A stretch of DNA of 53,976 nucleotides. It comes from Ramlibacter tataouinensis. GTDB lineage: Bacteria > Pseudomonadota > Gammaproteobacteria > Burkholderiales > Burkholderiaceae_C. Below are positions 34,040 to 43,040 of the stretch, in pieces. The translations under genes and the position numbers were made by a program. A model generated the notes under the pieces. The model ran no database searches, was not told the origin of the DNA, and worked only from the letters and a program-made list of their open reading frames with translations. The DNA lies in the NCBI GenBank assembly GCA_002427815.1, contig DIZF01000054.1:1-53976 (forward strand), given 5' to 3'. Within the stretch, counting starts at the first letter, position 1. The number at the start of each line of letters is the position of its first letter.

Positions 34040-34056
34040 GTCGATACCCATTCGGA

Positions 34057-34947
34057 TCAGCGACGGGCTGCCGCCGCGCCGGCGCCCGTGACGCGCTCGA
34101 TGGCTTCCCGCAGCGCCGCCAGCTGACGGTTGCCCGCATCCGTCTTGCGCGACACCAATGATATCTGCAGCGCCGGCGCGCCGCGGCCCAGGGACAGGAT
34201 CCGCACCGGATAGGCCAGCACCATGCGCGCGTCGGGGCGCTGCACCACCGAGACGCCCAGCCCGGCGCTGACCATCGCCACCACGGCCTGCACCGATTGC
34301 AGGTCCATCGTGGCCCGGGCCTCACGCACGTGTTTCGCGATCCAGCGCATGGCCAGGCGGCCGCCGCTGGTGCTCGGGTCGAACCGGATCCAGTCGTGGG
34401 ACTTGAACAGTGCCGGTATGCGCGCTTCCTCGGCATGAGGCGGCGCCACCAGCACCAGCTCGTTGCGAAACACGGGCTGCCAGGCCAGCCGTTGCGATCC
34501 GCCGGTGCTGGGTTGAACCACCACGGCGGCGTCCAGCCGGCCGGCCTTCACCGCCTCGATGAGTTCGACCGTTCGCCCGCGGACCGGGCGAACGTCAAGC
34601 GCAGGATAGCGCGCACGCAGTTGCTTGGCCGCCGCCGGCAGCAGACTGGACTGCAGGGTCTCGATCACGCCCAGCCGCAGCAGCCCTTCCACCTGGGTCG
34701 ATGTGCGGCTGCGCAAGGCCTCCACCCGCTGCATCGGCTCGCGCAGCACACCCACGATTTCACGCGCCAGCGGCGTGGGCCGCACCCGCAGGCCGGCACG
34801 GTCGAACAAGGGCTGTCCGAAATGGGCCTCGAGCTGCTTCATCTGCATGCTGACGGCGCTGGGCGTGACGTTCATTTCCCGGGCGGCGCCCGCCAGGCTG
34901 CCGCTGCGCAATACCGCGTCCAGCGTGTCAAAGAAGGACATCTTCAT
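34057..34947 (-). CDS. LysR-family transcriptional regulator
   Basis: Regulator of 296 aa. The HTH spans about 3-60 (TLDAVLRSGSLAGAAREMNV, TPSAVSMQMKQLEAHFGQPL), followed by a LysR substrate domain (GLLRLGVIETLQSSLLPAA, LVLVAPPHAEE, VQAVVAMVSAGLGVSVVQ). The ATG at 34947 has AAGGA upstream. It is divergent from the Bug-asparaginase-Mcd-Mct operon (start 35049) and shares a 101-nt promoter region with it containing the dyad at 34960-34971, so it very likely regulates that operon in response to a pathway metabolite. Confidence 0.9.
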   Translation of the reverse strand: MKMSFFDTLDAVLRSGSLAGAAREMNVTPSAVSMQMKQLEAHFGQPLFDRAGLRVRPTPLAREIVGVLREPMQRVEALRSRTSTQVEGLLRLGVIETLQSSLLPAAAKQLRARYPALDVRPVRGRTVELIEAVKAGRLDAAVVVQPSTGGSQRLAWQPVFRNELVLVAPPHAEEARIPALFKSHDWIRFDPSTSGGRLAMRWIAKHVREARATMDLQSVQAVVAMVSAGLGVSVVQRPDARMVLAYPVRILSLGRGAPALQISLVSRKTDAGNRQLAALREAIERVTGAGAAAARR

Positions 34948-34959
34948 CAGTTTTCCTTC

Positions 34960-34971
34960 ACAAGTGCTTGT
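34960..34971. promoter_or_regulatory. candidate LysR operator in divergent promoter
   Basis: ACAAG (34960-34964), TG, CTTGT (34967-34971), a short perfect dyad next to the LysR start and 78 nt before the Bug start. A -10-like TACAAT lies at 35006-35011 for the rightward operon, without a clear -35. Position and symmetry fit the LysR autoregulation/activation site (inference). Confidence 0.4.
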
Positions 34972-35048
34972 CAAAATATAGCTGTTATCTCGTGGTGAGG
35001 CTGGCTACAATTTTTGGCTGTCCACCATCCCGCGCCAAAGGAAGACCG

Positions 35049-36053
35049 ATGCAGTATCCGAACCGTAGAACAGTGAACGTGGCAATGGGCCTCTTGTTGG
35101 CGGGCCTGGGCAGCGCGCAGCCCGCTGCCGCGCGTGGCGTGGTCGAAGACATCGGCAGTTACCCCTCCAGACCCATCACGATGGTGGTGGGTTACACGCC
35201 CGGGGGGGCGACCGACATCATTGCGCGGCTGGTCGCCACCAAGCTGTCCCAGGCCTGGGGCAAGCCCGTCATCGTCGAAAACAAGGCGGGCGCAGGATCC
35301 AACATCGCGACCGAACAGGTCGTCCGGGCCGATCCCGACGGCTACACCCTGCTGGTCGAGACGATCGCCAACGCGACGAACATGTCGGTCTACAAGAACC
35401 TCAACTACGACACCCAGAAGGACCTGGCACCCATTGTCCAGTTCATGTCGTCGGCCAGCGTGCTGGTCGTGAACCCGGACGTTCCCGCCAGGAATCTCAA
35501 GGAACTGATTGCGCTGGCCAAGGCCAGGCCCGGCAAGCTGGACTATGCGTCTTCCGGTGTCGGCGGATCGCCCCACCTGGCCGGAGAGATGTTCAAGAGC
35601 CGTGCCGGCATCGACATCGTGCACATCCCGTACAAGGGGGCGACACCGGCCTTGACCGACGTGTTGTCGGGCCACGTGACCATGGGTTTCATGACTTCAT
35701 TGGGCGTCCTCGCGTATATGCAGAGCGGCAAGTTGAGGCCCATCGCCGTGGCCAGCCCCAAGCGGCTGTCCGAGTTGCCCGACGTACCCACCATGGCGGA
35801 GGCCGGGCTTCCTGATTTTCACGTTCTCTCCTGGAACGGCCTGGCGGCGCCTGCCAACACGCCCAGGCCCATCATCGACAAGCTGAACAAAGAGGTGAAC
35901 CGGATCCTCAACATGCCGGATGTGAAAAAGCAACTGCAGGCCCTGGGCGCCGATCCGGTGGGTGGGACTCCGGCGGAATTCGCCAATTACGTCAATGCCG
36001 AAACGAAGAAGTGGGCTGCCGTGGTCAAGACGGCGGGCTTTTCGCTGGATTGA
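35049..36053 (+). CDS. Bug-family tripartite tricarboxylate receptor (TctC-like)
   Basis: Receptor of 334 aa and first gene of the Mcd/Mct operon. The N-terminus MQYPNRRTVNVAMGLLLAGL leads to a cleavage near PAAARG, then YPSRPITMVVGYTPGGATD. IPYKGATPALTDVLSGH lies centrally. AAAGGAAG precedes the ATG at 35049. It should capture the pathway's substrate in the periplasm, probably a carboxylate. No TctAB pair is present in the window. Confidence 0.93.
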   Translation: MQYPNRRTVNVAMGLLLAGLGSAQPAAARGVVEDIGSYPSRPITMVVGYTPGGATDIIARLVATKLSQAWGKPVIVENKAGAGSNIATEQVVRADPDGYTLLVETIANATNMSVYKNLNYDTQKDLAPIVQFMSSASVLVVNPDVPARNLKELIALAKARPGKLDYASSGVGGSPHLAGEMFKSRAGIDIVHIPYKGATPALTDVLSGHVTMGFMTSLGVLAYMQSGKLRPIAVASPKRLSELPDVPTMAEAGLPDFHVLSWNGLAAPANTPRPIIDKLNKEVNRILNMPDVKKQLQALGADPVGGTPAEFANYVNAETKKWAAVVKTAGFSLD

Positions 36054-36060
36054 GACGGCT

Positions 36061-37056
36061 GTGCCTGAGCTGCGGAGTTCCCGCTGCGCGCTGATCACCA
36101 CCGGCGGGACCATCGTCTCGAAGATCGACCCGGCGACCGGGCTCGCCATGCCGGTTCTGTCGGGCGAGGAGCTGCTTGCGACATTGCGCAAATGCGGCGA
36201 TCCCGGCGCTGTTGAAGTGCACGATTTCTGCCGCGTGGCATCGCCCCAGATCGAACCGGCGCATTGGCTTGGCTTGCATGCGCTGGCCCAGTCGCTGCTT
36301 GACCGCAAGGACATCGCCGGCATCGTCATTTCCCACGGGACCAGCACGCTGGAAGAGACGGCATGGTTTCTCGATATCACGCTGCGCACGGAAAAGCCGG
36401 TTGTGGTCACCGGCGCACAGCGCAACGCGTCCGCGCCCGACTTCGACGGCCCGCGCAACCTGCTGACAGCGCTGGAGATCTGCCGGTCGGATGCCGCGAT
36501 CGGCAAGGGCGTGCTGGTGGCGCTCAACGAGCACATCAACGCCGCGCGCGAAGCCACCAAGACGCACACCACCGATGTGGAGACGTTTCAGTCCGGCGAG
36601 TGGGGCTATCTCGGCAAGGTCGTCAACGACCGGGTGACTTTCCACCGCACGCCCACGCGCCGCCTGCACATGCCACTGGGTGCAGGCCCGTTGCCGCCCG
36701 TGGAGATCGTTTCCATGTACGCCGGCGCCAGCGGTGCGCTGGTCATGGCTGCAGCGCAGTCAGGAGCCCGGGGCCTGGTCGTGCAGGCGGTTGCCTCGGG
36801 ACATGTCAATGCGGCGATGTACGAGGCCATCACGCAGCTGCTGGCCCACGACGTGCCAGTGGTCATTGCGACACGGATTCCCAGGGGCGGCACCCGGGCG
36901 GGCTACGGATTTGCCGGTTCATCGCAGCTGCTCGTCGATGCCGGGGCGGTGCTGAGCGACGATCTTTCGGCCTGGAAGGCCAGGATCGTCCTCATGCTCG
37001 CGCTTCAGCACGGGCCCGTCACTGCACCGGCGCTGGCGCAGCTGTTTGCCCGGTGA
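36061..37056 (+). CDS. asparaginase/glutaminase family amidohydrolase with altered substrate site
   Basis: Protein of 331 aa with the bacterial asparaginase fold. The nucleophile Thr lies in LITTGGTIVSK (T17 or T14 region), the second triad segment is HGTSTLEET at 92-100, and the Lys is K167 in EATKTHTTDVETF. Family enzymes have Thr-Asp-Thr in the second segment; here it is T94-S95-T96. That Asp binds the amino group of Asn/Gln, so this enzyme probably hydrolyses an amide without an alpha-amino group. The GTG at 36061 comes 7 nt after the Bug stop. There is no signal peptide, so it acts in the cytoplasm. Confidence 0.85.
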   Translation: MPELRSSRCALITTGGTIVSKIDPATGLAMPVLSGEELLATLRKCGDPGAVEVHDFCRVASPQIEPAHWLGLHALAQSLLDRKDIAGIVISHGTSTLEETAWFLDITLRTEKPVVVTGAQRNASAPDFDGPRNLLTALEICRSDAAIGKGVLVALNEHINAAREATKTHTTDVETFQSGEWGYLGKVVNDRVTFHRTPTRRLHMPLGAGPLPPVEIVSMYAGASGALVMAAAQSGARGLVVQAVASGHVNAAMYEAITQLLAHDVPVVIATRIPRGGTRAGYGFAGSSQLLVDAGAVLSDDLSAWKARIVLMLALQHGPVTAPALAQLFAR

Positions 37057-37107
37057 TCTCCTGCGCCACTTCATCAGTTTTCTTTACCCGCACCAAGGAT
37101 TCACCTC

Positions 37108-38265
37108 ATGGACTTCAACCTCAGCGAAGAGCATCAGGCCTTTGCCGACTCCGTGGCCCGATTCGCACGCGAAAAGCTCAGTGCCGGAGCGCTGGCGCGG
37201 GCGCATTCGACCGCATACCCGTGGGAAACCGCCGCGCTGCTGGCCAAACAGGGACTCATGGGCATCGCCTTTCCGGAGGCCGACGGTGGCCAGGGCGGGA
37301 CGCTGATGCATGCCGTGCTCGCCATCCAGCAGGTGGCGCTGGTGTGTCCCAAGAGCGCGGACATCGTGCAGGTGGGCAACTTCGGTCCGATGCGCACTTT
37401 CGTCGAGTACGCCACACCGGAGCAGAAGGTGCGCTTCCTGCCCGACCTGCTGGCCGGCAAGAAACTGATTTCGCTGGGTATGAGCGAACCCGACGCAGGC
37501 TCGGCCGTGACGGAACTCAAGACCACGGCCCGCCTGGACGGCGACCACTACGTCATCAACGGCAGCAAGATCTTCTCGTCGCACAGCCTCGAGGCCGATC
37601 TGTTTCTGATCTATGTGCGCTTCGGGCCGGGGGTGAACGGCATCGGCTCGGTGCTGCTCGAGCGGGGCACGCCCGGTTTCGAAATCGGCGAGCGGACCAC
37701 GTTCATGAACGGCGAGGTGTGGGGGCCGCTTTATTTCGAGAACTGCCGCATTCCGGCCGCGAACCTGCTGCTGGGACCCGGTGGCTTCAAGAAGCAGATT
37801 TCAGGCTTCAACGTCGAGCGCCTCGGCAACGCGTCGCGCGCGCTTGCGCTTGGCCGTTATTGCTTCAACCTGGCTCGCGAGCACGCGCTGACGCGCAGGC
37901 AGTTTGGCCGCGAGCTGTGCGAGTTTCAGGGCATCCAGTGGAAGTTCGCCGACATGGCGATGAAACTCGAGCAGGCCCAGCTGATGCTCTATCGGGCCGC
38001 CCTGGAGGGCGAGCACGGGCTGCCTTCCGCGCAGACCACCGCCATGGCCAAGCTGGCCTGCAACCTGGCCGGATGGGAAGTGGCGAACGAGGCCATGCAG
38101 GTGATGGGCGGATCCGGCTTCACCCAGGACCTGCTGGTCGAATATTGCGTGCGGCGCACCCGCGGGTGGATGATCGCCGGCGGCTCGATCGAGATCCTCA
38201 AGAACCGCATCGCCGAAGGTGTGTTCGAGAAGTCGTTCCCGCAACGGCCACCCAAGGCGAATTGA
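37108..38265 (+). CDS. acyl-CoA dehydrogenase family protein
   Basis: FAD enzyme of 385 aa. It starts MDFNLSEEHQAF, has LISLGMSEPDAGSAV (FAD/substrate strand, about 130-144), FNVERLGNASRA with a possible catalytic Glu as in isovaleryl-CoA dehydrogenase, and a C-terminal IAGGSIEILKNRIAEG where the usual Glu of EGTSE is Gly. AAGGA precedes the ATG. The stop overlaps the start of the ADP-forming synthetase (TGATG). It oxidises an acyl-CoA of the operon's pathway and should use ETF. Confidence 0.9.
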   Translation: MDFNLSEEHQAFADSVARFAREKLSAGALARAHSTAYPWETAALLAKQGLMGIAFPEADGGQGGTLMHAVLAIQQVALVCPKSADIVQVGNFGPMRTFVEYATPEQKVRFLPDLLAGKKLISLGMSEPDAGSAVTELKTTARLDGDHYVINGSKIFSSHSLEADLFLIYVRFGPGVNGIGSVLLERGTPGFEIGERTTFMNGEVWGPLYFENCRIPAANLLLGPGGFKKQISGFNVERLGNASRALALGRYCFNLAREHALTRRQFGRELCEFQGIQWKFADMAMKLEQAQLMLYRAALEGEHGLPSAQTTAMAKLACNLAGWEVANEAMQVMGGSGFTQDLLVEYCVRRTRGWMIAGGSIEILKNRIAEGVFEKSFPQRPPKAN

Positions 38266-40370
38266 TGGACGCCGCACTGATGAACAGGAAACCTGGCGTT
38301 ACCGGGGCGGCACTGGCGCAGGCGCTGTTGCAGCCGCGCAGCGTGGCGCTGGTGGGCGTCTCTGACGATGTGTCCAAACCCGCGGCGCGCCCGCTGCAGT
38401 TCCTGCGGCGCGCCGGTTTCGCCGGCGCCGTGTACCCGGTCAACCCGAAGCGGGAGAGTGTCCAGGGCGAGCGGGCCTGGCCCAACCTGGCGGCGCTGCC
38501 GGAAGTGCCTGAGCACGTCTTTCTGCTGGCGGCCACCGAGCACGTGATCGAGACCGTGCGCGAATGCGGGCGGCTGGGCGTCAAGGTGGTGACGGTGCTG
38601 GCCAGCGGCTTTTCCGAAACGGGCCCGGAAGGGGTGGCGCGCGAGGCCTCCCTGCGCGAGATCAGCCGCACCACCGGCGTTCGGGTGCTGGGCCCCAGCA
38701 GCCTGGGTGTCGTCCATCCGGCTTCGGGGCTATTGCTCACCGGCAACGCGGCGTTCGGCGAGCGCGACCTGCCGCCCGGAAAGATCTTCGTCGCCTCCCA
38801 CAGCGGCAGCATGATCGGCGCGCTGCTGTCGCGCGGCAAGGCCCGCGGCGTCGGTTTCGCCGGGCTGGTGTCGGTGGGCGGGGAGGTCGATCTGAGTGTC
38901 GGCGAGATTTGCAGCGCCACGCTGGGCGACCCGGCGATCGAGGGCTACCTGCTGTTTCTGGAGAGCCTGCGGCAGGGGCCGCAGCTGCAGGCCTTCGCGC
39001 GCGAGGCTGCGCGCCGCGGCAAGCCGGTGATCGCGTACAAGCTGGGCCGGTCGGAGGCCGCCGCGGCCATGACCGCTACCCACACCGGTGCGATGGCCGG
39101 CGAAGACGACGTGGCCGACGCGTTTTTCAAGGACCTCGGCGTGGCGCGCGTCGGCATCCTGGAGTCGCTGCTGGAAGCTGTGCCGCTGGCCCGGCGCGTG
39201 AAGCTTGCTCCGCCGCATTCCGCGCCGGCACGGGTGGGCGTGGTCACCACGACCGGCGGCGGGGCGGCGATGGTCGTGGACCAGCTGGGGATCCGCGACG
39301 TGGTGGTCCAGCCTCCCGGCGAGGCCACTCTGGCGCGCCTGGCCAACGCCGGTTTGCCCTGCGCGCCCGGCCGTGTGCTGGACCTCACCTTGGCGGGCAC
39401 CAGCTACGAGGTGATGACCCAGGTGCTGCAGATCCTGCTGGATGCGCCGGAATTCGACCTCGTGCTGGCCGTTGTCGGCTCCTCGGCGCGCTTCCAGCCG
39501 CACATCGCTGTCAAGCCCATCATCGAAAACGCCCACGGCACCCGGCCCCTGGCCGCGATGCTGGTGCCGGACGCGCCTGAAGCGCTGGCGTCACTCACGG
39601 CCGCCGGCGTTCCGTGCTTTCGCACGCCCGAGGGCTGCGCCGATGTGATCGCTGCGGTGCTGGGACGGCGCATGCCGGGTCTTCCGGCGGCGCCACAGCC
39701 CGTTGACGCCGCCAGGGCCAGAACATTGAGCGAGGCACAGGCCTACGACCTGCTCGATCTTCTGGCCGTGCCACACGCAGCGTCTGTGGTCCTGCCGCTG
39801 TCGCGCCCGCCGCGGGCGCTGCCGTTCGACTTTCCGGTGGCGGCCAAGGTCTGCAGCGCGCAGATTCCCCACAAGACCGAAGTCGGCGGCGTGGTGCTGG
39901 ACGTCCGCGACGCCGCCGGGCTGGCGGCGGCATTCGAGACGCTGCGCCGTAATCTGGCCGAACGCGCGCCCGGCATCGCCTGCGACGATGCGCTGGTGCA
40001 GCCAATGCACAAAGGATTGATGGAAGCGTTGGTGGGGTACCGCGTCGATCCGGAGGCGGGCCCCATCGTCATGCTGGCCGCGGGCGGCATCTGGGCTGAA
40101 ATCGCCGGCGACCGCGCCATCAGGCTGGCGCCGGTCAGCCTCGAAACCGCGCGCGAGATGGTCGCGGAGGTGAAATCGTTCCGGTCGGTTTCGGGTTTGC
40201 GCGGCCGGCCCCGTGGGGATCTGGAAGCCCTGGCCCAGGCCTTGTCCTCACTGTCTCAGCTGGCCGTTCGTCCGGAACTGGGCGTTGTCGAGGCCGAGGT
40301 GAACCCATTGCTCGTGATGCCGCAAGGGCAAGGTGTCCTGGCCGTCGATGCGCTAGTCTTGCAGTCATGA
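38265..40370 (+). CDS. ADP-forming acyl-CoA synthetase (acetate-CoA ligase family)
   Basis: Single-chain NDP-forming acyl-CoA ligase of 701 aa. An N-terminal CoA-binding domain (PRSVALVGVSDD, then FAGAVYPVNPK) and two succinyl-CoA-ligase-like domains are followed by a C-terminal ATP-grasp domain (about 470-701: VAAKVCSAQIPHKTEVGGVV, EAEVNPLLVM). The phosphorylated His is H273 in ATHTGAMAG, and SHSGSMIGALLSR fits the second Ser/His loop. It makes acyl-CoA from a free acid, CoA and ATP. In context it activates the acid released by the asparaginase-like enzyme (inference). It overlaps both neighbours (TGATG, ATGA). Confidence 0.9.
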   Translation: MDAALMNRKPGVTGAALAQALLQPRSVALVGVSDDVSKPAARPLQFLRRAGFAGAVYPVNPKRESVQGERAWPNLAALPEVPEHVFLLAATEHVIETVRECGRLGVKVVTVLASGFSETGPEGVAREASLREISRTTGVRVLGPSSLGVVHPASGLLLTGNAAFGERDLPPGKIFVASHSGSMIGALLSRGKARGVGFAGLVSVGGEVDLSVGEICSATLGDPAIEGYLLFLESLRQGPQLQAFAREAARRGKPVIAYKLGRSEAAAAMTATHTGAMAGEDDVADAFFKDLGVARVGILESLLEAVPLARRVKLAPPHSAPARVGVVTTTGGGAAMVVDQLGIRDVVVQPPGEATLARLANAGLPCAPGRVLDLTLAGTSYEVMTQVLQILLDAPEFDLVLAVVGSSARFQPHIAVKPIIENAHGTRPLAAMLVPDAPEALASLTAAGVPCFRTPEGCADVIAAVLGRRMPGLPAAPQPVDAARARTLSEAQAYDLLDLLAVPHAASVVLPLSRPPRALPFDFPVAAKVCSAQIPHKTEVGGVVLDVRDAAGLAAAFETLRRNLAERAPGIACDDALVQPMHKGLMEALVGYRVDPEAGPIVMLAAGGIWAEIAGDRAIRLAPVSLETAREMVAEVKSFRSVSGLRGRPRGDLEALAQALSSLSQLAVRPELGVVEAEVNPLLVMPQGQGVLAVDALVLQS

Positions 40371-42040
40371 TGCCTTCCCTTTTTCCAGAAGCCCTTCTTG
40401 GGCGCGTGCGCCAGCTCTTCGATCGGGCTGTTGCGGCCGTGGCCGAGGCCTGCGCGATCGACGGCAAGCTCGACGCGGGTCGCCTGGACCGGTATCAGTC
40501 CGCCAGCTACGAAATCGCGCTGGCGGCCGCGGATCTGCTGGCCGCGGAAACACTGGTCGCCGCCAGCGGCGAGCTCACCGAGCACGACCACGGCCTCGCG
40601 CTCATCTTCGTCGCTGATGCGATCGGAGCGGTCCTTGCCAGGCTCGAAACGGTTTTCCTCGAAACCGATCTCGACCTGGACGACCTGCACACGCTGGCGA
40701 GCAGCAGCGATCTCGCCAGCTTCCGCCGGTCGGCCGCGAGTGCCACCGCCCGAGCCGCTGTCGGCAAGGCCGTTGCCAGCGCCAACACGGAGATCGGCAA
40801 TGTGCGGCTGGAGCCGGCGCTGACCATGGCCCAGGACGCATTCAGGCGTTTCGCGTCCGACGTGGTGGCGCCCATGGCGGAAAAGATCCACCGGCACGAC
40901 CTCACGGTGCCGGAATCCCTGCTGGAGCCGATGCGGGAGATGGGGGTTTTCAGCCTGTCGGTACCGGAGGCCTACGGTGGGACGGCAGCGGCGGGCCATG
41001 CCGACACGCAAATGATGATTGTCGTGACCGAGGCATTGTCCGAGGCCTCGCTGGCGGCAGCGGGCAGCCTGATCACCCGTCCGGAAATCCTGGCGCGTGC
41101 GCTCATGACCGGAGGCACCGAACAGCAGAAGACGCATTGGCTGCCCCGGATCGCCGCGGGCGATCCGTTGTGTGCGATCGCCATCACCGAACCGGACTTC
41201 GGCTCCGACGTGGCGAGCCTGGCGCTGAAAGCCACGCGCACGGCGGGTGGCTGGCTTCTCAACGGCGCCAAGACCTGGTGCACCTTTGCCGGCAAGGCGG
41301 GGCTGCTGATGGTGGTGGCCCGGACCGACCCGGACAAGGCCGCCGGACACCGCGGCCTGAGCGTGCTGCTGGTCGAGAAGCCCTCGTACGAGGAGCACGA
41401 ATTCACGTTCGTCCAGGAGCGGGGAGGGCGGCTGCACGGACGTGCCATTCCCACCATCGGCTACCGCGGCATGCATTCGTTCGATCTCGCTTTCGACGAC
41501 TTCTTCGTGCCGTCCCGGAACCTCATCGGGGAGGAGGCCGGCCTCGGCAAGGGCTTCTATTTCACGATGGCTGGAATGACCGGCGGACGCATTCAGACGG
41601 CAGCGCGTGCGCTCGGCGTCATGCGCGCCGCTCTGCTTGCCGCGATCCGGTATGCCGGCGACCGGAAGGTTTTTGGCTCCGCCTTGATCGACTTTCCGCT
41701 CACCCAGGTCAAGATTGCCGCCATGGCGGCCCGATTCGCGGCCTGCCGGCGGCTGACCTATGGCGTCGGCCGGTTGCTGGACAGCGGGGCCGGGCGCATG
41801 GAGGCGAGCCTGGTCAAGCTGCTGGCGTGCCGTTCCGCCGAGATGGTGACGCGCGAGGCGCTGCAGATTCACGGTGGCATGGGATATGCCGAGGAGAGCG
41901 CTGTGAGCCGCTATTTCGTCGACGCCCGGGTGCTGTCGATCTTCGAGGGAGCCGAGGAGACGCTGGCCTTGAAGGTGATCGCCCGCAGCCTGCTCGAAGA
42001 CGCGCTGGGCAGCGCGACCGGCGAACGACGCGGCACGTGA
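40367..42040 (+). CDS. mcd: acyl-CoA dehydrogenase, (2S)-methylsuccinyl-CoA dehydrogenase (Mcd)-like
   Basis: Protein of 557 aa, about 170 longer at the N-terminus than ordinary acyl-CoA dehydrogenases. The extra helical domain (LFPEALLGRVRQLFDRAVA onward) is the hallmark of Mcd of the ethylmalonyl-CoA pathway. The core closely follows Mcd as I remember it: DAFRRFASDVVAPMAEKIHR, PEAYGG, ITRPEILARALMTGGTEQQK, CAIAITEPDFGSDVA, AIPTIGYRGMHS, FTMAGMTGGR. The catalytic Glu is E527 in SIFEGAEE. It would oxidise methylsuccinyl-CoA to mesaconyl-C1-CoA. The ATG overlaps the ligase stop. Neither crotonyl-CoA carboxylase nor ethylmalonyl-CoA mutase lies in the window, so it may serve a separate catabolic route. 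Confidence 0.82.
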   Translation: MMPSLFPEALLGRVRQLFDRAVAAVAEACAIDGKLDAGRLDRYQSASYEIALAAADLLAAETLVAASGELTEHDHGLALIFVADAIGAVLARLETVFLETDLDLDDLHTLASSSDLASFRRSAASATARAAVGKAVASANTEIGNVRLEPALTMAQDAFRRFASDVVAPMAEKIHRHDLTVPESLLEPMREMGVFSLSVPEAYGGTAAAGHADTQMMIVVTEALSEASLAAAGSLITRPEILARALMTGGTEQQKTHWLPRIAAGDPLCAIAITEPDFGSDVASLALKATRTAGGWLLNGAKTWCTFAGKAGLLMVVARTDPDKAAGHRGLSVLLVEKPSYEEHEFTFVQERGGRLHGRAIPTIGYRGMHSFDLAFDDFFVPSRNLIGEEAGLGKGFYFTMAGMTGGRIQTAARALGVMRAALLAAIRYAGDRKVFGSALIDFPLTQVKIAAMAARFAACRRLTYGVGRLLDSGAGRMEASLVKLLACRSAEMVTREALQIHGGMGYAEESAVSRYFVDARVLSIFEGAEETLALKVIARSLLEDALGSATGERRGT

Positions 42041-42072
42041 CGGATGTTCGGCAATGTAATGGGAGCGACCAG

Positions 42073-42999
42073 ATGACAGATGCAAATCGGAAGATGCTAG
42101 CCGGCAAGGTGGTGTTGGTGACCGGGGCTGGCGGCGGGATCGGGCGCGAGATTGCGCTGGGCATGGCTCGCAATGGCGCCAGGGTGGTCGTCAACGACGT
42201 GGGCGCATCGCTGGGCGGCGACATCATGGCGGTCAATCCGGGCCAGCAGGTTGTCAACGAGATCCGCGCCGCCGGTGGCGAGGCGGTGCACAACGGCGAC
42301 AGCGTGTCCGATGCGAAGGGTGCCGAGCGCATGGTCGCGCAGGCGGTCGAAGCGTTCGGCCGCATCGACTGCGTGGTCAACAACGCGGGCATCCTGCGCG
42401 ATCGCATCTTTCACAAGATGAGCGTTGACGACTTCGACGCCGTGATCAAGGTCCACCTGTACGGCGCGTTCCACACCAGCAAGGCGGCGGCGCTTCATTT
42501 CAAGGAGCAGGGATCGGGCAGCCTTGTTCACATGACGTCGGCCTCCGGCCTGGTGGGCAACTTCGGGCAGGCGAACTATGCGGCGGCCAAGCTGGGCGTG
42601 ACGGCGCTGTCGAAGTCCATTGCGCTGGACATGCAGAAGTTCAACGTCCGCTCCAATTGCATCTGCCCCTTCGCCTGGAGCCGCATGACCAGTTCGATTC
42701 CCGCGGAAACGCCCGAGGAGCGGGCGCGCGTCGAAAGGCTCAAGCGCATGACGCCCGACAAGATCGCACCGCTTTCGATTTACCTGGCCAGCGATGCCGC
42801 CGCCGGCGTGACCGGCCAGGTGTTCGCCGTGCGGAACAACGAGATTTCGCTGATGAGCCAGCCGCGGCCCCTGAGGTCGGTGCATCGATCCGAAGGCTGG
42901 ACGCCCGAGAGCATCGGGGAACACGCGATTCCGGCGCTGCGGGCTTCTTTCTATCCGCTTGACCGTTCGGCGGACGTTTTCTGCTGGGACCCGATCTGA
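42073..42999 (+). CDS. SDR family 3-hydroxyacyl-CoA dehydrogenase-like protein
   Basis: Short-chain dehydrogenase of 308 aa. The cofactor motif VTGAGGGIGREIALG is at about 15-29, VNNAGILRDRIFHKM follows (the RD-F-KM segment is typical of multifunctional-enzyme type 3-hydroxyacyl-CoA dehydrogenases), and the active site is YAAAKLG. A C-terminal tail beyond the SDR core (SVHRSEGWTPESIGEH) is also found in that group. GGGAG precedes the ATG at 42073. It would oxidise a 3-hydroxyacyl-CoA, so the pathway probably includes a hydration/oxidation step. Confidence 0.88.
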   Translation: MTDANRKMLAGKVVLVTGAGGGIGREIALGMARNGARVVVNDVGASLGGDIMAVNPGQQVVNEIRAAGGEAVHNGDSVSDAKGAERMVAQAVEAFGRIDCVVNNAGILRDRIFHKMSVDDFDAVIKVHLYGAFHTSKAAALHFKEQGSGSLVHMTSASGLVGNFGQANYAAAKLGVTALSKSIALDMQKFNVRSNCICPFAWSRMTSSIPAETPEERARVERLKRMTPDKIAPLSIYLASDAAAGVTGQVFAVRNNEISLMSQPRPLRSVHRSEGWTPESIGEHAIPALRASFYPLDRSADVFCWDPI

Positions 43000-43040
43000 A
43001 CAACGCAGCCGGCGTCAGGCTGTTCGAAAGCGCGTGAGCC

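Noticed and set aside
36363..38264. Very long plus-strand open frame continuing upstream of the acyl-CoA synthetase
   Set aside because: It is a GC-rich shadow of the asparaginase-like and acyl-CoA dehydrogenase genes; protein-family homology begins only at 38265.
41137..42072. Open frame upstream of the SDR gene at 42073
   Set aside because: It overlaps the whole C-terminal half of the Mcd-like gene in another frame and shows no homology until the SDR start.
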